The position numbers and the translations under genes were made by a program. From contig CAXYDR010000001.1 of the NCBI GenBank assembly GCA_964276095.1, forward strand, positions 992,001-1,056,000: DNA of 64,000 nt, written 5' to 3'. The DNA comes from GCA-2733415 sp964276095 (GTDB lineage: Bacteria > Bacteroidota > Bacteroidia > Flavobacteriales > Flavobacteriaceae). A model generated the notes under the pieces. That model worked only from the letters and a program-made list of their open reading frames with translations, was not told where the DNA came from and searched no databases. This document shows positions 1-8,542 of this stretch, in pieces (position 1 is the first letter of the stretch; every line of letters starts with the position of its first letter).

Positions 1-349
1 TTTTATTTGGCAACTCCTCGTCTAATGACATTGCCCAAAACCCATCTTTTAAATAATCCTCTTCAACAGAAGAATGTGATTGGATTTGACCAAAACCACA
101 ATGATGATTAGTTAATAATAATCCTTTTGGAGAAATAACTTCTGCAGTACAACCTCCATTAAAATGGACTATTGCATCTTTAAGGCTTGAATTGTTTACA
201 TCGTAAATATCATCGGCGGATAATTTACTTCCTAAACTTTGCATTTCAGTTTCATTCATTCCTTTTAATAATGAAGGAATCCACATTCCTCCTTGCTGTG
301 CAGAAACATTAACATAAATAAATAATAGTAATACTTTTAGTAACTTCAT
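1..349 (-). CDS. S46 family dipeptidyl-peptidase, N-terminal part (cut by window edge)
   Basis: This is the first 116 codons of a secreted serine peptidase of family S46 (DPP7/DPP11 type), enzymes that remove dipeptides from peptide N-termini in the Bacteroidota periplasm. A signal peptide (about residues 1-17) is followed by GGMWIPSLL and by NHHCGFGQIQ at residues 81-90, the family's catalytic-histidine motif. SHSSVEEDYLKDGFWA (91-106) is also typical of S46. The Asp and Ser of the triad lie beyond the window. The start is the ATG at 349, directly before the signal peptide. The gene runs off the left edge and shows no frameshift in the visible part. Confidence 0.88.
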   Translation of the reverse strand, partial: MKLLKVLLLFIYVNVSAQQGGMWIPSLLKGMNETEMQSLGSKLSADDIYDVNNSSLKDAIVHFNGGCTAEVISPKGLLLTNHHCGFGQIQSHSSVEEDYLKDGFWAMSLDEELPNK

Positions 350-492
350 TTTAACTCTTATTTTCGATTTATTGGATTAAGTACTAGATGTATTTTTACT
401 TACATCTCATTTGTTCAAATATAACAAAAGGATAACAAAAACGGAATCCTTTTAACACATAAATATTTTCTATTTAAACAAGAAAGCACCTG

Positions 493-1557
493 TTATATTA
501 ACTTCAAACTTTGCTTTCTTTTAATTTTTCCCGTTGGAGTTTCCGTGAATTTATCTATCACAAAAATTTGTTTTGGAATTTCATATTTTGTCAGCATACA
601 TTTATCATAATCAGACTTAGATAAACTCATTTCAGTATTAGATTCAATTACAAGAATTAATTTTTCTCCTAGCTTATCGTCAGGAGTACCAATAACAAAA
701 AAACGTTTTTGTATAAGCTTAGAAAGTTTTTCTTCTATTTGTTCAGGAAATAACTTTATTCCGCCACTATTAATTACATTATCATAACGTCCTAGCCATT
801 CAAATTTAGTTTTTGAATGCAGCTTAACAATATCATTAGTTGTAATTGTTTCATTGGAAACTAATGGCGCATCGATTACTAAACAATCACGATTGTCTTG
901 ATATATATTTACACTTGAAAGAATATGGAAATACGAATTATCGTTTTTATTTGAGCTTATTGCATTAAAATTGTTTAATTTTTTTACAGCAATATGTGTA
1001 ATTGTTTCTGTCATACCATAAGTAGCAAAACAATTCGTTTTTACTAATTGAAGCTGTTGGTATAAATAAGGAGACACTACTCCTCCTCCAATAATCAACT
1101 GTTTAATTTTTGACAACTGAGGTAACGATTTTTCGACTTGAAGAGGTACCATTGCGCAAAAATCAAACGAACCTTCAATGTATAATAACGGATTCAATTT
1201 TGGTGATACCAAATGAATATCCCAACCTAAAACCATTGCACGAACTAACATCATTTTACCAGCGATATAATTTGCCGACAAACATAATAAAGCAGTTGTA
1301 TTTTCTTTTATATTAAAATGCTCTCCAGTTGCTAAGGCACTATTACACATGTGCTTTTTGCTTAATTTAATTTCTTTAGGAACACCTGTAGACCCAGAAG
1401 AACGTACTGTTACATATCTTTCTTCATTACTCCATTCTTTTAAAAACAGTCCTATTTCTTGCAAATACAATTCTTCTTCAATAATCAATTCTTCTACATA
1501 ACTTAGAAATGATTGTGAAGTAAAAGAGCTACTATTTATCTTAAATGAAGGATGCAT
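493..1557 (-). CDS. menE: o-succinylbenzoate--CoA ligase (MenE)
   Basis: Adenylating enzyme that activates o-succinylbenzoate to its CoA thioester in menaquinone synthesis. The ANL-family signatures are present in order: SSGSTGVPKE (about residues 53-62, phosphate-binding loop), TYGMTET (about 180-187), GRYDNVINSGG (about 260-270) and the C-terminal lysine loop PTGKIKR (about 341-347). At 354 residues it is shorter than enterobacterial MenE, having lost much of the N-terminal domain, as is common in Bacteroidota. It lies 3 bases downstream of a CPBP protease gene and close to menC, so the three are probably co-transcribed. The pathway context (menC, menA, menB within 9 kb) decides between MenE and other acyl-CoA ligases. 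Confidence 0.9.
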   Translation of the reverse strand: MHPSFKINSSSFTSQSFLSYVEELIIEEELYLQEIGLFLKEWSNEERYVTVRSSGSTGVPKEIKLSKKHMCNSALATGEHFNIKENTTALLCLSANYIAGKMMLVRAMVLGWDIHLVSPKLNPLLYIEGSFDFCAMVPLQVEKSLPQLSKIKQLIIGGGVVSPYLYQQLQLVKTNCFATYGMTETITHIAVKKLNNFNAISSNKNDNSYFHILSSVNIYQDNRDCLVIDAPLVSNETITTNDIVKLHSKTKFEWLGRYDNVINSGGIKLFPEQIEEKLSKLIQKRFFVIGTPDDKLGEKLILVIESNTEMSLSKSDYDKCMLTKYEIPKQIFVIDKFTETPTGKIKRKQSLKLI

Positions 1558-1560
1558 TTA

Positions 1561-2481
1561 TTATTTTGATTCTAATTCAACTAAAGATGGATCTACAACT
1601 TTACCAGTTAATTTTTCTCTCCAATTATTCCATTTATATTTTTTTGAAAAAATGAATAATAAAATCGGAAAAACTACTAGAACAGGTATTAAAATATCAG
1701 CTCCTGCAGATGGCTCAGACATATCTTTTAAAATAGAATTTGTTTGAAATGCGGTCCAATTTGCAGTTACTAATAGTGCTGTTACTAAATTATTTGCGGC
1801 GTGAAACCCTAACGCTAACTCCATGCCTTCATCCATTAAGGTAATTACTCCTAAAAACAGTCCTGTTCCTATGTAATATACCATAATGATATACCCTATT
1901 TTCTCTACTTCAGGGTTGGCAATATGCATTAGTCCAAAAATAAGAGATGTAGTTATTAATGGCATCCATCTGTTCTTAGCAAGAACTCCAATTCCTTGCA
2001 TTAAATACCCTCTAAACAAGTATTCTTCAAAACTAGTTTGTAGTGGTATTAAAATAACTCCTATTACAACTAAAATAGCAAATTTATTTAAGTCAAAATT
2101 CCATTCATAATTCTCAGGTGAAAGTTGATAATCAACACTAATAAGTGTAATAGTAATTATTGCCCATAGTGAAAATGCAAAAATTATTCGTTTCCAATCA
2201 ATTTTTTTACGTGATGTAGTCAACGTGGTTAACGTTTGATTGTGTATAAATTTCACCCAAAAAAACAACAATCCTAGTCCTACAGCAAAAGGAATTAACA
2301 TTTCGATTAAAAAACGATTACTTCCTTTTTTTTCAATTTCTGACTGTATTAATACGTCCATATCGATATTTAATAACTTCATTGTTAAAAAATTTAATAT
2401 CATTAGCCCAATAAAAGCGCCAGGGATTATTAAATATTTCCAAAAACTATAATTACTCTTATACGCTTGTGCTATGTACAT
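1561..2481 (-). CDS. CPBP family intramembrane glutamic endopeptidase
   Basis: Polytopic membrane protein of the CPBP (CAAX protease and bacteriocin-processing, Abi) family. The catalytic motifs are visible: EEYLFRG (Glu152-Glu153 to Arg157), FGLMH (His186) and GFHAANN (His227). There are about eight hydrophobic segments over 306 residues. The family includes eukaryotic Rce1; the substrates of most bacterial members are unknown. The gene sits between menC and menE with 3-base gaps on both sides, so it travels in the menaquinone operon. A link to quinone synthesis is only suggested by position; it may be a passenger. Confidence 0.88.
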   Translation of the reverse strand: MYIAQAYKSNYSFWKYLIIPGAFIGLMILNFLTMKLLNIDMDVLIQSEIEKKGSNRFLIEMLIPFAVGLGLLFFWVKFIHNQTLTTLTTSRKKIDWKRIIFAFSLWAIITITLISVDYQLSPENYEWNFDLNKFAILVVIGVILIPLQTSFEEYLFRGYLMQGIGVLAKNRWMPLITTSLIFGLMHIANPEVEKIGYIIMVYYIGTGLFLGVITLMDEGMELALGFHAANNLVTALLVTANWTAFQTNSILKDMSEPSAGADILIPVLVVFPILLFIFSKKYKWNNWREKLTGKVVDPSLVELESK

Positions 2482-2484
2482 ATT

Positions 2485-3519
2485 CTATATTTTAAAGTTC
2501 CAATTCAACATATTATTATAATGCAACTGCCCATTTTTAACTTCCAAAGGGCTATCAATATTGTTCGTATACAAACCTCCAGTTCCTAATCCTTGAGGCA
2601 AATTAGAGCCTAAAGTGTAGGTCCATTGACTTATTGCATTTAACCCAACATTACTCTCTAAAGCACTCGTAATCCAATAATCAATATTGTTTTCTTGGGC
2701 GATAGAAATCCATTCATTACTTCCTTTAAAACCTCCTACTAAACTTGGTTTTAAAATAATGTATTGAGGTTGTATTGTTTGTATGATATTTTGCTTTTTT
2801 GTTACATCAAAAACACCAATTAATTCTTCATCTAATGCAATTGCCAATGGAGATTCAGCACACAACCTAGCCATTTCATTAATTTGTTGAGGCTTTATAG
2901 GTTGCTCTATAGAGTGCAAATCTAAGTCTGACAATACTTTAAGTTTTTCTAATGCGGTTTCAGGAGAGAATGCTCCATTAGCATCAACACGAAGTTCAAT
3001 ATCTGATTTTGAATATTCTTTTCTAATAGATTTAAGTAATTTTAATTCTGTTTCAAAATCTATCGCTCCAATTTTCATTTTAATACATGAAAACCCCTGT
3101 TCTAATTTTTCTTGAATTTGCTGTTTCATGAATGCTTCTTCTCCCATCCATACCAATCCATTTATTGGTATTGAATCATTTCCTTTTGAAAAATCTGACG
3201 GAAACAATTGAAAAGGATTTGTACTATTCAATGATAAAAAAGCTTGCTCTAGTCCAAATTGAATAGAAGGAAAGGCAAATAGCATAGTCCATAAAACTTG
3301 TAATCCTAAATGAATATTCTCACATGTCCATTTAAGTTTTTCTTCATATTCTGGAACATCATCATAGGATAACGTACGAAGTATACCACACTCGCCTACT
3401 CCATTTTTACCATTATCTTCAATAACGATAAACCAAGTTTCTTTAGTTTTTAAAACTCCCCTTGACGTTCCGCTTGGTCGTTTAAATTCTAATATGTGTT
3501 TTTTGTAGGTAGCTTTCAA
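2485..3519 (-). CDS. menC: o-succinylbenzoate synthase (MenC)
   Basis: Enolase-superfamily enzyme that dehydrates SHCHC to o-succinylbenzoate in menaquinone synthesis. All active-site elements are visible: the KxK pair at Lys147/Lys149, metal ligands Asp179 (RVDANG), Glu205 (SIEQP) and Asp230 (ALDEE), and the opposite catalytic lysine Lys257 (ILKPS). The length of 344 residues is normal. It is the first gene of the menC-CPBP-menE set, each separated by 3 bases. The N-terminal capping domain occupies roughly residues 1-115. Dipeptide epimerases share this fold, but the neighbouring menE strongly favours MenC. Confidence 0.92.
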   Translation of the reverse strand: MKATYKKHILEFKRPSGTSRGVLKTKETWFIVIEDNGKNGVGECGILRTLSYDDVPEYEEKLKWTCENIHLGLQVLWTMLFAFPSIQFGLEQAFLSLNSTNPFQLFPSDFSKGNDSIPINGLVWMGEEAFMKQQIQEKLEQGFSCIKMKIGAIDFETELKLLKSIRKEYSKSDIELRVDANGAFSPETALEKLKVLSDLDLHSIEQPIKPQQINEMARLCAESPLAIALDEELIGVFDVTKKQNIIQTIQPQYIILKPSLVGGFKGSNEWISIAQENNIDYWITSALESNVGLNAISQWTYTLGSNLPQGLGTGGLYTNNIDSPLEVKNGQLHYNNMLNWNFKI

Positions 3520-3568
3520 TTAATTTATAGGTATTTAGGTTGACTAAGATTTAGTAAATAAACCAATA

Positions 3569-4246
3569 TTAAATTTCTATTGATGTTCCTATTTCTAATA
3601 AAATTAGTTCTTTGCTTTTTGCTTTAAATTTATTAACTGCCTGAGTTTTATCAATTTCAATAGGCGGGAAAGTATCATAATGACAGCCTAATATTTTATT
3701 ACATTCAATAAAATCAGAAGCTATTATTGCATCATCAACTCCCATAGTAAAATTATCTCCTATGGGCAAAATTGCTAAATCTAATTTAGTTTGCATTGGT
3801 ATTAATTTCATATCAAAAGTTACCGCAGTATCTCCAGCTATATAAACTGACTTATTATTATGAGAAACTACAAAACCTCCAGGCTGTCCTCCATAAGTAC
3901 CATCAGGGAAAGAAGATGTATGTACTGCATTTACATATTTAATATTGATATGACCAAATACACATGTTCCTCCGTGATTAACTGGATGACCGTTAAATCC
4001 TTTGGCTAGATAATGCATTACAATTTCATAATTAGAAATAATCTTCGCACCTGTCCTATTTGCTATACTTTCAACATCTAAAATATGATCTTGATGCGCA
4101 TGAGTAATTAATATATAATCAGCTTTTAATTCCTTTATATCAATATGTTTTGCTAATGGGTTAGCTGTAATAAAAGGATCTATTAATAGTGTTTTATTAT
4201 TTACAATTATTAAAATACAGCCGTGACCTAGATATGTAATTTGCAT
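3569..4246 (-). CDS. UPF0173-type metallo-beta-lactamase-fold hydrolase
   Basis: Soluble metal-dependent hydrolase of the metallo-beta-lactamase fold, 225 residues. The metal motif ITHAHQDH is near residues 47-54, followed by a conserved GGTCVFG region, the AGDTA strand loop (about 138-142) and GCHYDTFPPI near residue 190, which is characteristic of the UPF0173 group. The substrate of this group is unknown. The gene stands alone between menC (49-base gap) and a LytTR regulator, from which it is separated by a hairpin at 4281-4315. No signal peptide is present. Confidence 0.85.
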   Translation of the reverse strand: MQITYLGHGCILIIVNNKTLLIDPFITANPLAKHIDIKELKADYILITHAHQDHILDVESIANRTGAKIISNYEIVMHYLAKGFNGHPVNHGGTCVFGHINIKYVNAVHTSSFPDGTYGGQPGGFVVSHNNKSVYIAGDTAVTFDMKLIPMQTKLDLAILPIGDNFTMGVDDAIIASDFIECNKILGCHYDTFPPIEIDKTQAVNKFKAKSKELILLEIGTSIEI

Positions 4247-4280
4247 GTTATGTTATTTTTAGTTTTAAATATAGTGTATA

Positions 4281-4315
4281 AAAAAAACTTAAATCAAAAA
4301 GACTTAAGTTTTTTT
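4281..4315 (-). terminator. Rho-independent terminator after the LytTR regulator gene
   Basis: A 12-bp stem (4281-4292 with 4304-4315) encloses an 11-base loop. Read on the minus strand it ends in a run of T, directly after the LytTR gene that stops at 4335. Confidence 0.7.
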
Positions 4316-4334
4316 ATATAGGTTTTTGCACCAT

Positions 4335-5066
4335 TTAAATATTAAGCATTTGCTGAATAACAGGCTTATATTCTTTAGAGATAGGTATTAATTTGTCATT
4401 AATAATAATATCTCTAGAATTTAATGCTTGAACATGTCGGATGTTAATTATATAAGATTTACTTGTTCTGCAAAAATCATTTTTAGGTAATTTTTTAAGA
4501 AAATCTTTTAACGTAGAGCGAACTACATATGTTTTACCTGTTGTATAAATTTCAATATATACATTATCAGATTTTATATACAGAATATCCTTAAATACAA
4601 TTTTTCTATATAAATGACTATCCTTGACAAAGATTGATTTCTTTAAAATATTTTTTGAAGCGCTTGACTCTGTTTCGGGAATTTCAGACTCTTGAAAATT
4701 TGATATTGTAATTTCAATGGTAGTAAATAAATCTTTTTCTTCAAAAGGTTTTACTAAATACCCATTTGGTTTTACCTGTTTTGCTTGGTTAACGGTTTCT
4801 TTATCAGAATTTGAAGTTACAAATACAAAAGGGATATCAAATTTTTCTCTAATATATACTCCTACATCGATACCAGACTTCTCTGTAGCTAACTGAATGT
4901 CTAAAAGAGCTAAATCAATTGTATTATTATTTAATGCTTCTACTGCTTTTTCGTAAGAAGTAACATTAGCAACAACATTATAGCCCATGTCCTCCAATAT
5001 CATTTGCATGTCATCTGCAATAAGGACATTATCTTCTACAATTAATATATTTATGGATTTACTCAT
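4335..5066 (-). CDS. LytTR-family response regulator (REC-LytTR)
   Basis: Response regulator with a receiver domain (about residues 1-120; acceptor Asp56 in LLDIQL, Lys in LVKPFEEKD) and a C-terminal LytTR DNA-binding domain (about 140-243; FCRTSKSYIINIRHV). It is encoded directly downstream of a sensor kinase with a HisKA_2-type core (5220-6779), its probable partner. The 153-base gap between the two genes carries three copies of a 10-base repeat at exact 21-bp spacing (5126-5177). That is the geometry bound by LytTR proteins and suggests autoregulation. A hairpin terminator follows the gene. Confidence 0.92.
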   Translation of the reverse strand: MSKSINILIVEDNVLIADDMQMILEDMGYNVVANVTSYEKAVEALNNNTIDLALLDIQLATEKSGIDVGVYIREKFDIPFVFVTSNSDKETVNQAKQVKPNGYLVKPFEEKDLFTTIEITISNFQESEIPETESSASKNILKKSIFVKDSHLYRKIVFKDILYIKSDNVYIEIYTTGKTYVVRSTLKDFLKKLPKNDFCRTSKSYIINIRHVQALNSRDIIINDKLIPISKEYKPVIQQMLNI

Positions 5067-5125
5067 GTATTTTTTTTAAAAAGTATTAGTATTAGTCATT
5101 AAATATACAAATTTTAAATTATATT

Positions 5126-5177
5126 TTGTTGTGAAAAACAGTTTTATTGTTGTGAAACAACATACCGTTGTTGTGTA
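5126..5177 (-). promoter_or_regulatory. Triple 21-bp-phased direct repeat, probable LytTR operator
   Basis: TTGTTGTGAA occurs at 5126-5135 and 5147-5156, and TTGTTGTGTA at 5168-5177, so the repeats start exactly 21 bp apart. The array ends 60 bases upstream of the start of the LytTR regulator gene. Direct repeats of about 9 bases with 12-13-base spacers are the established target form for LytTR domains. Assignment to this particular regulator is inference from position. Confidence 0.7.
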
Positions 5178-5219
5178 ACTGATTTTGATAACATAATTAA
5201 AATCATGACAATTTAAAAA

Positions 5220-6779
5220 TTAAATCTCAAAATAAAAACTTAATTCTAACCCATTATTGTTTTTAAATATGGGTCTAGCACCAAGCTGTTGTGATAGTCT
5301 AGTTATCAAACGCATACCTAATGTGTCTGTTGTTTTTAAATTATTTAAATCTAAACCAACGCCATCATCAGAATATATAAAATTATATTGGGTTTCGCTT
5401 TTCTTTATTTTGATATAAATATTCCCGTTTTTTTTGCCTTTAAAAGCATATTTATACGAATTCGTTAGTAATTCGTTTAGTATCAACCCCAAAGGAATTG
5501 CTTTATCTATATTTAAACGCATACCGTTAACATCAATATGTATCTCAATACTTTTCTCAAAATTTGTATATATACTAGTTAGGTTCTCTTTTAAAGAATC
5601 AATATAATCTTGAATATTAATATCACTAAAGTTATCAGATTGATAAAGTAATTGATGAACTAATGAAATTGCTTTTATTCTGGTTTTTCCTTGAGAAAGT
5701 ATTTCACGAGTATATTCATTATTTACTTGTCGAGACTGCATATTAAACAAGCTATAAATCATTTTCAAATTATTCTTTACTCGATGATGAACCTCCTTGA
5801 GTAATATATCCTTCTCTATATTTTTTTTATTAATGACTTTTAATGTTAATCTTAACTCTTTTTCAATTTCTTTCTTTTGTTTAATTTGTTTTCTCAGGGT
5901 ATTATTCCATGTATAGAAAAAAAGAATCAATATTATAAAAATCCCAACACCATAATAAATATAATTCCAAACGTCACTTTTTTTAACCCCATGTGTATAT
6001 TGAATTGAAATCCATTTGTTTCTAATTTCCACATGCTTTTTATGAGTAATATTGTCAAATACTTTTTGTGAGATATCTCTAAAAATACTCCAATCTTTTG
6101 TTACTGCTAATCTAAAATTAACATTACCTAACTTTGCTGATCCAGCAATTTTCAGATTAGAATATCCTGAATCACTTATATAATAGGATACAACACTTAA
6201 ACTACCAATAAAAGCATCAGATTTTCCTGTTGCAACATCTAACAAAGACTCTTTAACGTCTTTTGTTTCCATTATTTTTATTGAAGGATTAAGTTTTTTT
6301 ATCCTATTAATCCTTACATATCCTGCTGGTTGAGAAACAATTTTATTATCTAAATCATCTAAACCTCCAATAAACCCCGCATCAACCCTTGTTACAATAA
6401 CTTGAGAATCGGTCAGATAAGGCTCGGTATAATCTAAATATTTTTCCCTTGATTTATTCTTTCCAACTTCTGGAGCTACATGAATTTCTCCTGATTTTAG
6501 CTTACTAATTGTTTCTTTAAATGACTTTACTTTAACTGGCTTCATATCAATACCAGTTTTCGCTTCTAAAATCTTTATGTACTCAGAAATAATACCTGTA
6601 TATTCTCCTTTATCATACATTTCAAAAGGTGGCCAATTAGGGTCATAACCAAACTGAACAATTGGATGGTTTTTTATCCATTCTTGTTCTTCAGTACTAA
6701 ATTTTATCTTTTCTTGAGCCAAAATAGCAGTTGCTGCAAAAAGGATAATATATGTAATTAGAAATTTTAGTTTGAGCAT
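5220..6779 (-). CDS. Hybrid sensor: periplasmic solute-binding domain plus HisKA_2 histidine kinase
   Basis: Membrane sensor kinase of 519 residues. It has a signal peptide (1-21), a family-3 solute-binding domain (about 30-260; FGYDPNWPPFEM and APEVGKNKSREKYLDYTEPY are typical), one membrane helix (about 273-293), then HHRVKNN with phospho-acceptor His331/332 and a HATPase (LNELLTNSYKYAFKG, DDGVGLDL). Solute-binding sensors of this type usually recognise amino acids or related small molecules; the ligand here is unknown. It lies upstream of the LytTR gene on the same strand, so the two probably form a two-component system. The kinase core resembles those that signal to LytTR or output-less regulators in Bacteroidota. 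Confidence 0.9.
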   Translation of the reverse strand: MLKLKFLITYIILFAATAILAQEKIKFSTEEQEWIKNHPIVQFGYDPNWPPFEMYDKGEYTGIISEYIKILEAKTGIDMKPVKVKSFKETISKLKSGEIHVAPEVGKNKSREKYLDYTEPYLTDSQVIVTRVDAGFIGGLDDLDNKIVSQPAGYVRINRIKKLNPSIKIMETKDVKESLLDVATGKSDAFIGSLSVVSYYISDSGYSNLKIAGSAKLGNVNFRLAVTKDWSIFRDISQKVFDNITHKKHVEIRNKWISIQYTHGVKKSDVWNYIYYGVGIFIILILFFYTWNNTLRKQIKQKKEIEKELRLTLKVINKKNIEKDILLKEVHHRVKNNLKMIYSLFNMQSRQVNNEYTREILSQGKTRIKAISLVHQLLYQSDNFSDINIQDYIDSLKENLTSIYTNFEKSIEIHIDVNGMRLNIDKAIPLGLILNELLTNSYKYAFKGKKNGNIYIKIKKSETQYNFIYSDDGVGLDLNNLKTTDTLGMRLITRLSQQLGARPIFKNNNGLELSFYFEI

Positions 6780-6949
6780 TTCTTATTTCTTCTACTATAT
6801 AAATATAACTAAATTACTTTACACATATTAAATAAAGTTAATTAAATACTTAGTTATACTTAATAACACTTTTAAATACCATTAGGATGTTTAATTAACT
6901 GGATAATCTACTTATCAAAAGAGTCTCTAAGGAGAAATATAATATATTT

Positions 6950-7855
6950 TTATAAAAAACTTTCCAATGCAAAAAGAATAGCACAAAAGAATGTTGACAA
7001 TGCAACTTTTTTTAATTCCTTATCTAGTTCACTAAAAATTATATTTTGAGCAACTACTTTTAAATTTAGGAACAATGGTATAAATGCAATTAAGAACAAC
7101 CAACCTTTATAAGTTATTGTTGTTTGAGCGTTTCTATAAATCACTAATAATACTAATGCACCGATAATTAAACTAAAGTGATAAAGTTTAGCTTTTTGAC
7201 TCCCAATTTTTACTACTAATGTATTTTTACTTGCTTTTCTATCTTGAATTTGATCACGCATATTATTCAAATTCAATACTGCGGCACTTAACATTCCAAA
7301 AGCTGCAGCTGGGAGTAAAATTGATAGATTCTCTATTTTATGCATATATAAATAATAACTACCTAATATACTTAATATTCCAAAAAAAAGAAATACAAAA
7401 ACATCACCCAAACCAGAATACCCATAAGCTGATTTACCTACAGTATATTTTATTGCAGCAACTATACTGGCAATACCTAGTATAAAAAACACCAATGATT
7501 TTTTAAAATTTTCACTGCCAAAAGCCACATATATTAACGCTAATGCACATAATAGGCTGAGTACAGTTGTAACTATCATAGCCGTTTTCATTTGCTTAGG
7601 AGTTATTAACCCCGAAGCAATTAAACGCTGTTCTCCTACTCGTTCATCATCTGTTCCTTTTACTCCATCACCATAATCATTAGCAAAATTAGAGAGAACC
7701 TGAAATCCAATAGTAGTTACTAAAGCTAAAATAAAAACCAGTAAATTAAATTTATTTTCAGATGTAGCTATACCTGTCCCAACAATTATCCCTGAAACTG
7801 ATAAAGGTAATGTACGTAAACGTGCTGCTTGTATGTAATGTTTTATTGTAGCCAT
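6950..7855 (-). CDS. menA: 1,4-dihydroxy-2-naphthoate polyprenyltransferase (MenA)
   Basis: UbiA-family membrane prenyltransferase that attaches the isoprenoid tail to 1,4-dihydroxy-2-naphthoate, giving demethylmenaquinone. The first Asp-rich motif NDYGDGVKGTDDERVG spans about residues 59-74 and the second, NNMRDQIQDRKASKNTL, lies near 197-213; together they bind Mg-diphosphate. About eight or nine membrane helices fill the rest of the 301 residues. The ATG shares one base with the stop of the beta-barrel gene upstream (7855), so the two are translationally coupled. Together with menB, menC and menE it covers the later menaquinone steps. Confidence 0.94.
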   Translation of the reverse strand: MATIKHYIQAARLRTLPLSVSGIIVGTGIATSENKFNLLVFILALVTTIGFQVLSNFANDYGDGVKGTDDERVGEQRLIASGLITPKQMKTAMIVTTVLSLLCALALIYVAFGSENFKKSLVFFILGIASIVAAIKYTVGKSAYGYSGLGDVFVFLFFGILSILGSYYLYMHKIENLSILLPAAAFGMLSAAVLNLNNMRDQIQDRKASKNTLVVKIGSQKAKLYHFSLIIGALVLLVIYRNAQTTITYKGWLFLIAFIPLFLNLKVVAQNIIFSELDKELKKVALSTFFCAILFALESFL

Positions 7856-8493
7856 TAAAATTGAATTCCTAAACCTATATTTAATGCTACCTTTTTTAAT
7901 GAGCCATCTGATACTTCTTCAATATCCGATTTTTCAAAAATATCCATCATATACATATGTGTATCAATATAAAATAATTTAGATATTTTATAATTTAAAC
8001 CTATTTTGTAAAATATATCATGATGATTTTTATTAGCACTAACATTTGATTCATCTACAATTATATCATCAGTCTCAATAAAATCTATAAAATTAGGTTT
8101 TAACTTTTGATTATCATAAATAAAAGAATAACCAATTCCAATATATGGTTCCAAACGAATAAATTTAGATAAATCTAAACCAATAATAAGGTTTGGATTT
8201 AATCTAATTGATGAGCCTTTTAAAATTATGTCTTCACCATATTTATAGTAATCAAAAGAGCTTCCAATTTTTAAATTTATAAAAGGTAGTTTTTTAAAGG
8301 TATATTTTACATCTAGTCCTATAACACCATCGTAAAAAGCATTATTTGTGTTTTCTATTTTACTTCCTAATATCATAGGATAATAAGCTCCTATTTCAAA
8401 ATGTTTAGTTGATGTTGTTCCTAAACTTTGAGCATTCGATTTAAATAAGGTAATAAATCCAAAAACTACCAGTAAATATTTTATTTTATTCAT
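7855..8493 (-). CDS. Outer-membrane beta-barrel protein of unknown role
   Basis: A 212-residue secreted protein with a signal peptide (about 1-21, ending SNAQ). The mature part alternates polar and hydrophobic residues in beta-hairpins (for example RLEPYIGIGYSFIYDN and DIFYKIGLNYKI) and ends in a strand with a terminal Phe, GLGIQF, as expected for a barrel inserted by BamA. It resembles small OmpW/OmpA-type barrels of Bacteroidota but has no recognisable peptidoglycan-binding domain. It is the first gene of a two-gene unit with menA, sharing a base with it. No specific function can be assigned. Confidence 0.75.
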   Translation of the reverse strand: MNKIKYLLVVFGFITLFKSNAQSLGTTSTKHFEIGAYYPMILGSKIENTNNAFYDGVIGLDVKYTFKKLPFINLKIGSSFDYYKYGEDIILKGSSIRLNPNLIIGLDLSKFIRLEPYIGIGYSFIYDNQKLKPNFIDFIETDDIIVDESNVSANKNHHDIFYKIGLNYKISKLFYIDTHMYMMDIFEKSDIEEVSDGSLKKVALNIGLGIQF

Positions 8494-8542
8494 TTGTAAA
8501 CTCTAAATTATTCAAAAACTAATTATACTAAGTTCTAAGAAA

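Noticed and set aside
5126..5177. A short CRISPR array (three regular repeats)
   Set aside because: Repeats are only 10 bases with 11-base spacers; no cas genes. The 21-bp phase fits a protein-binding array.
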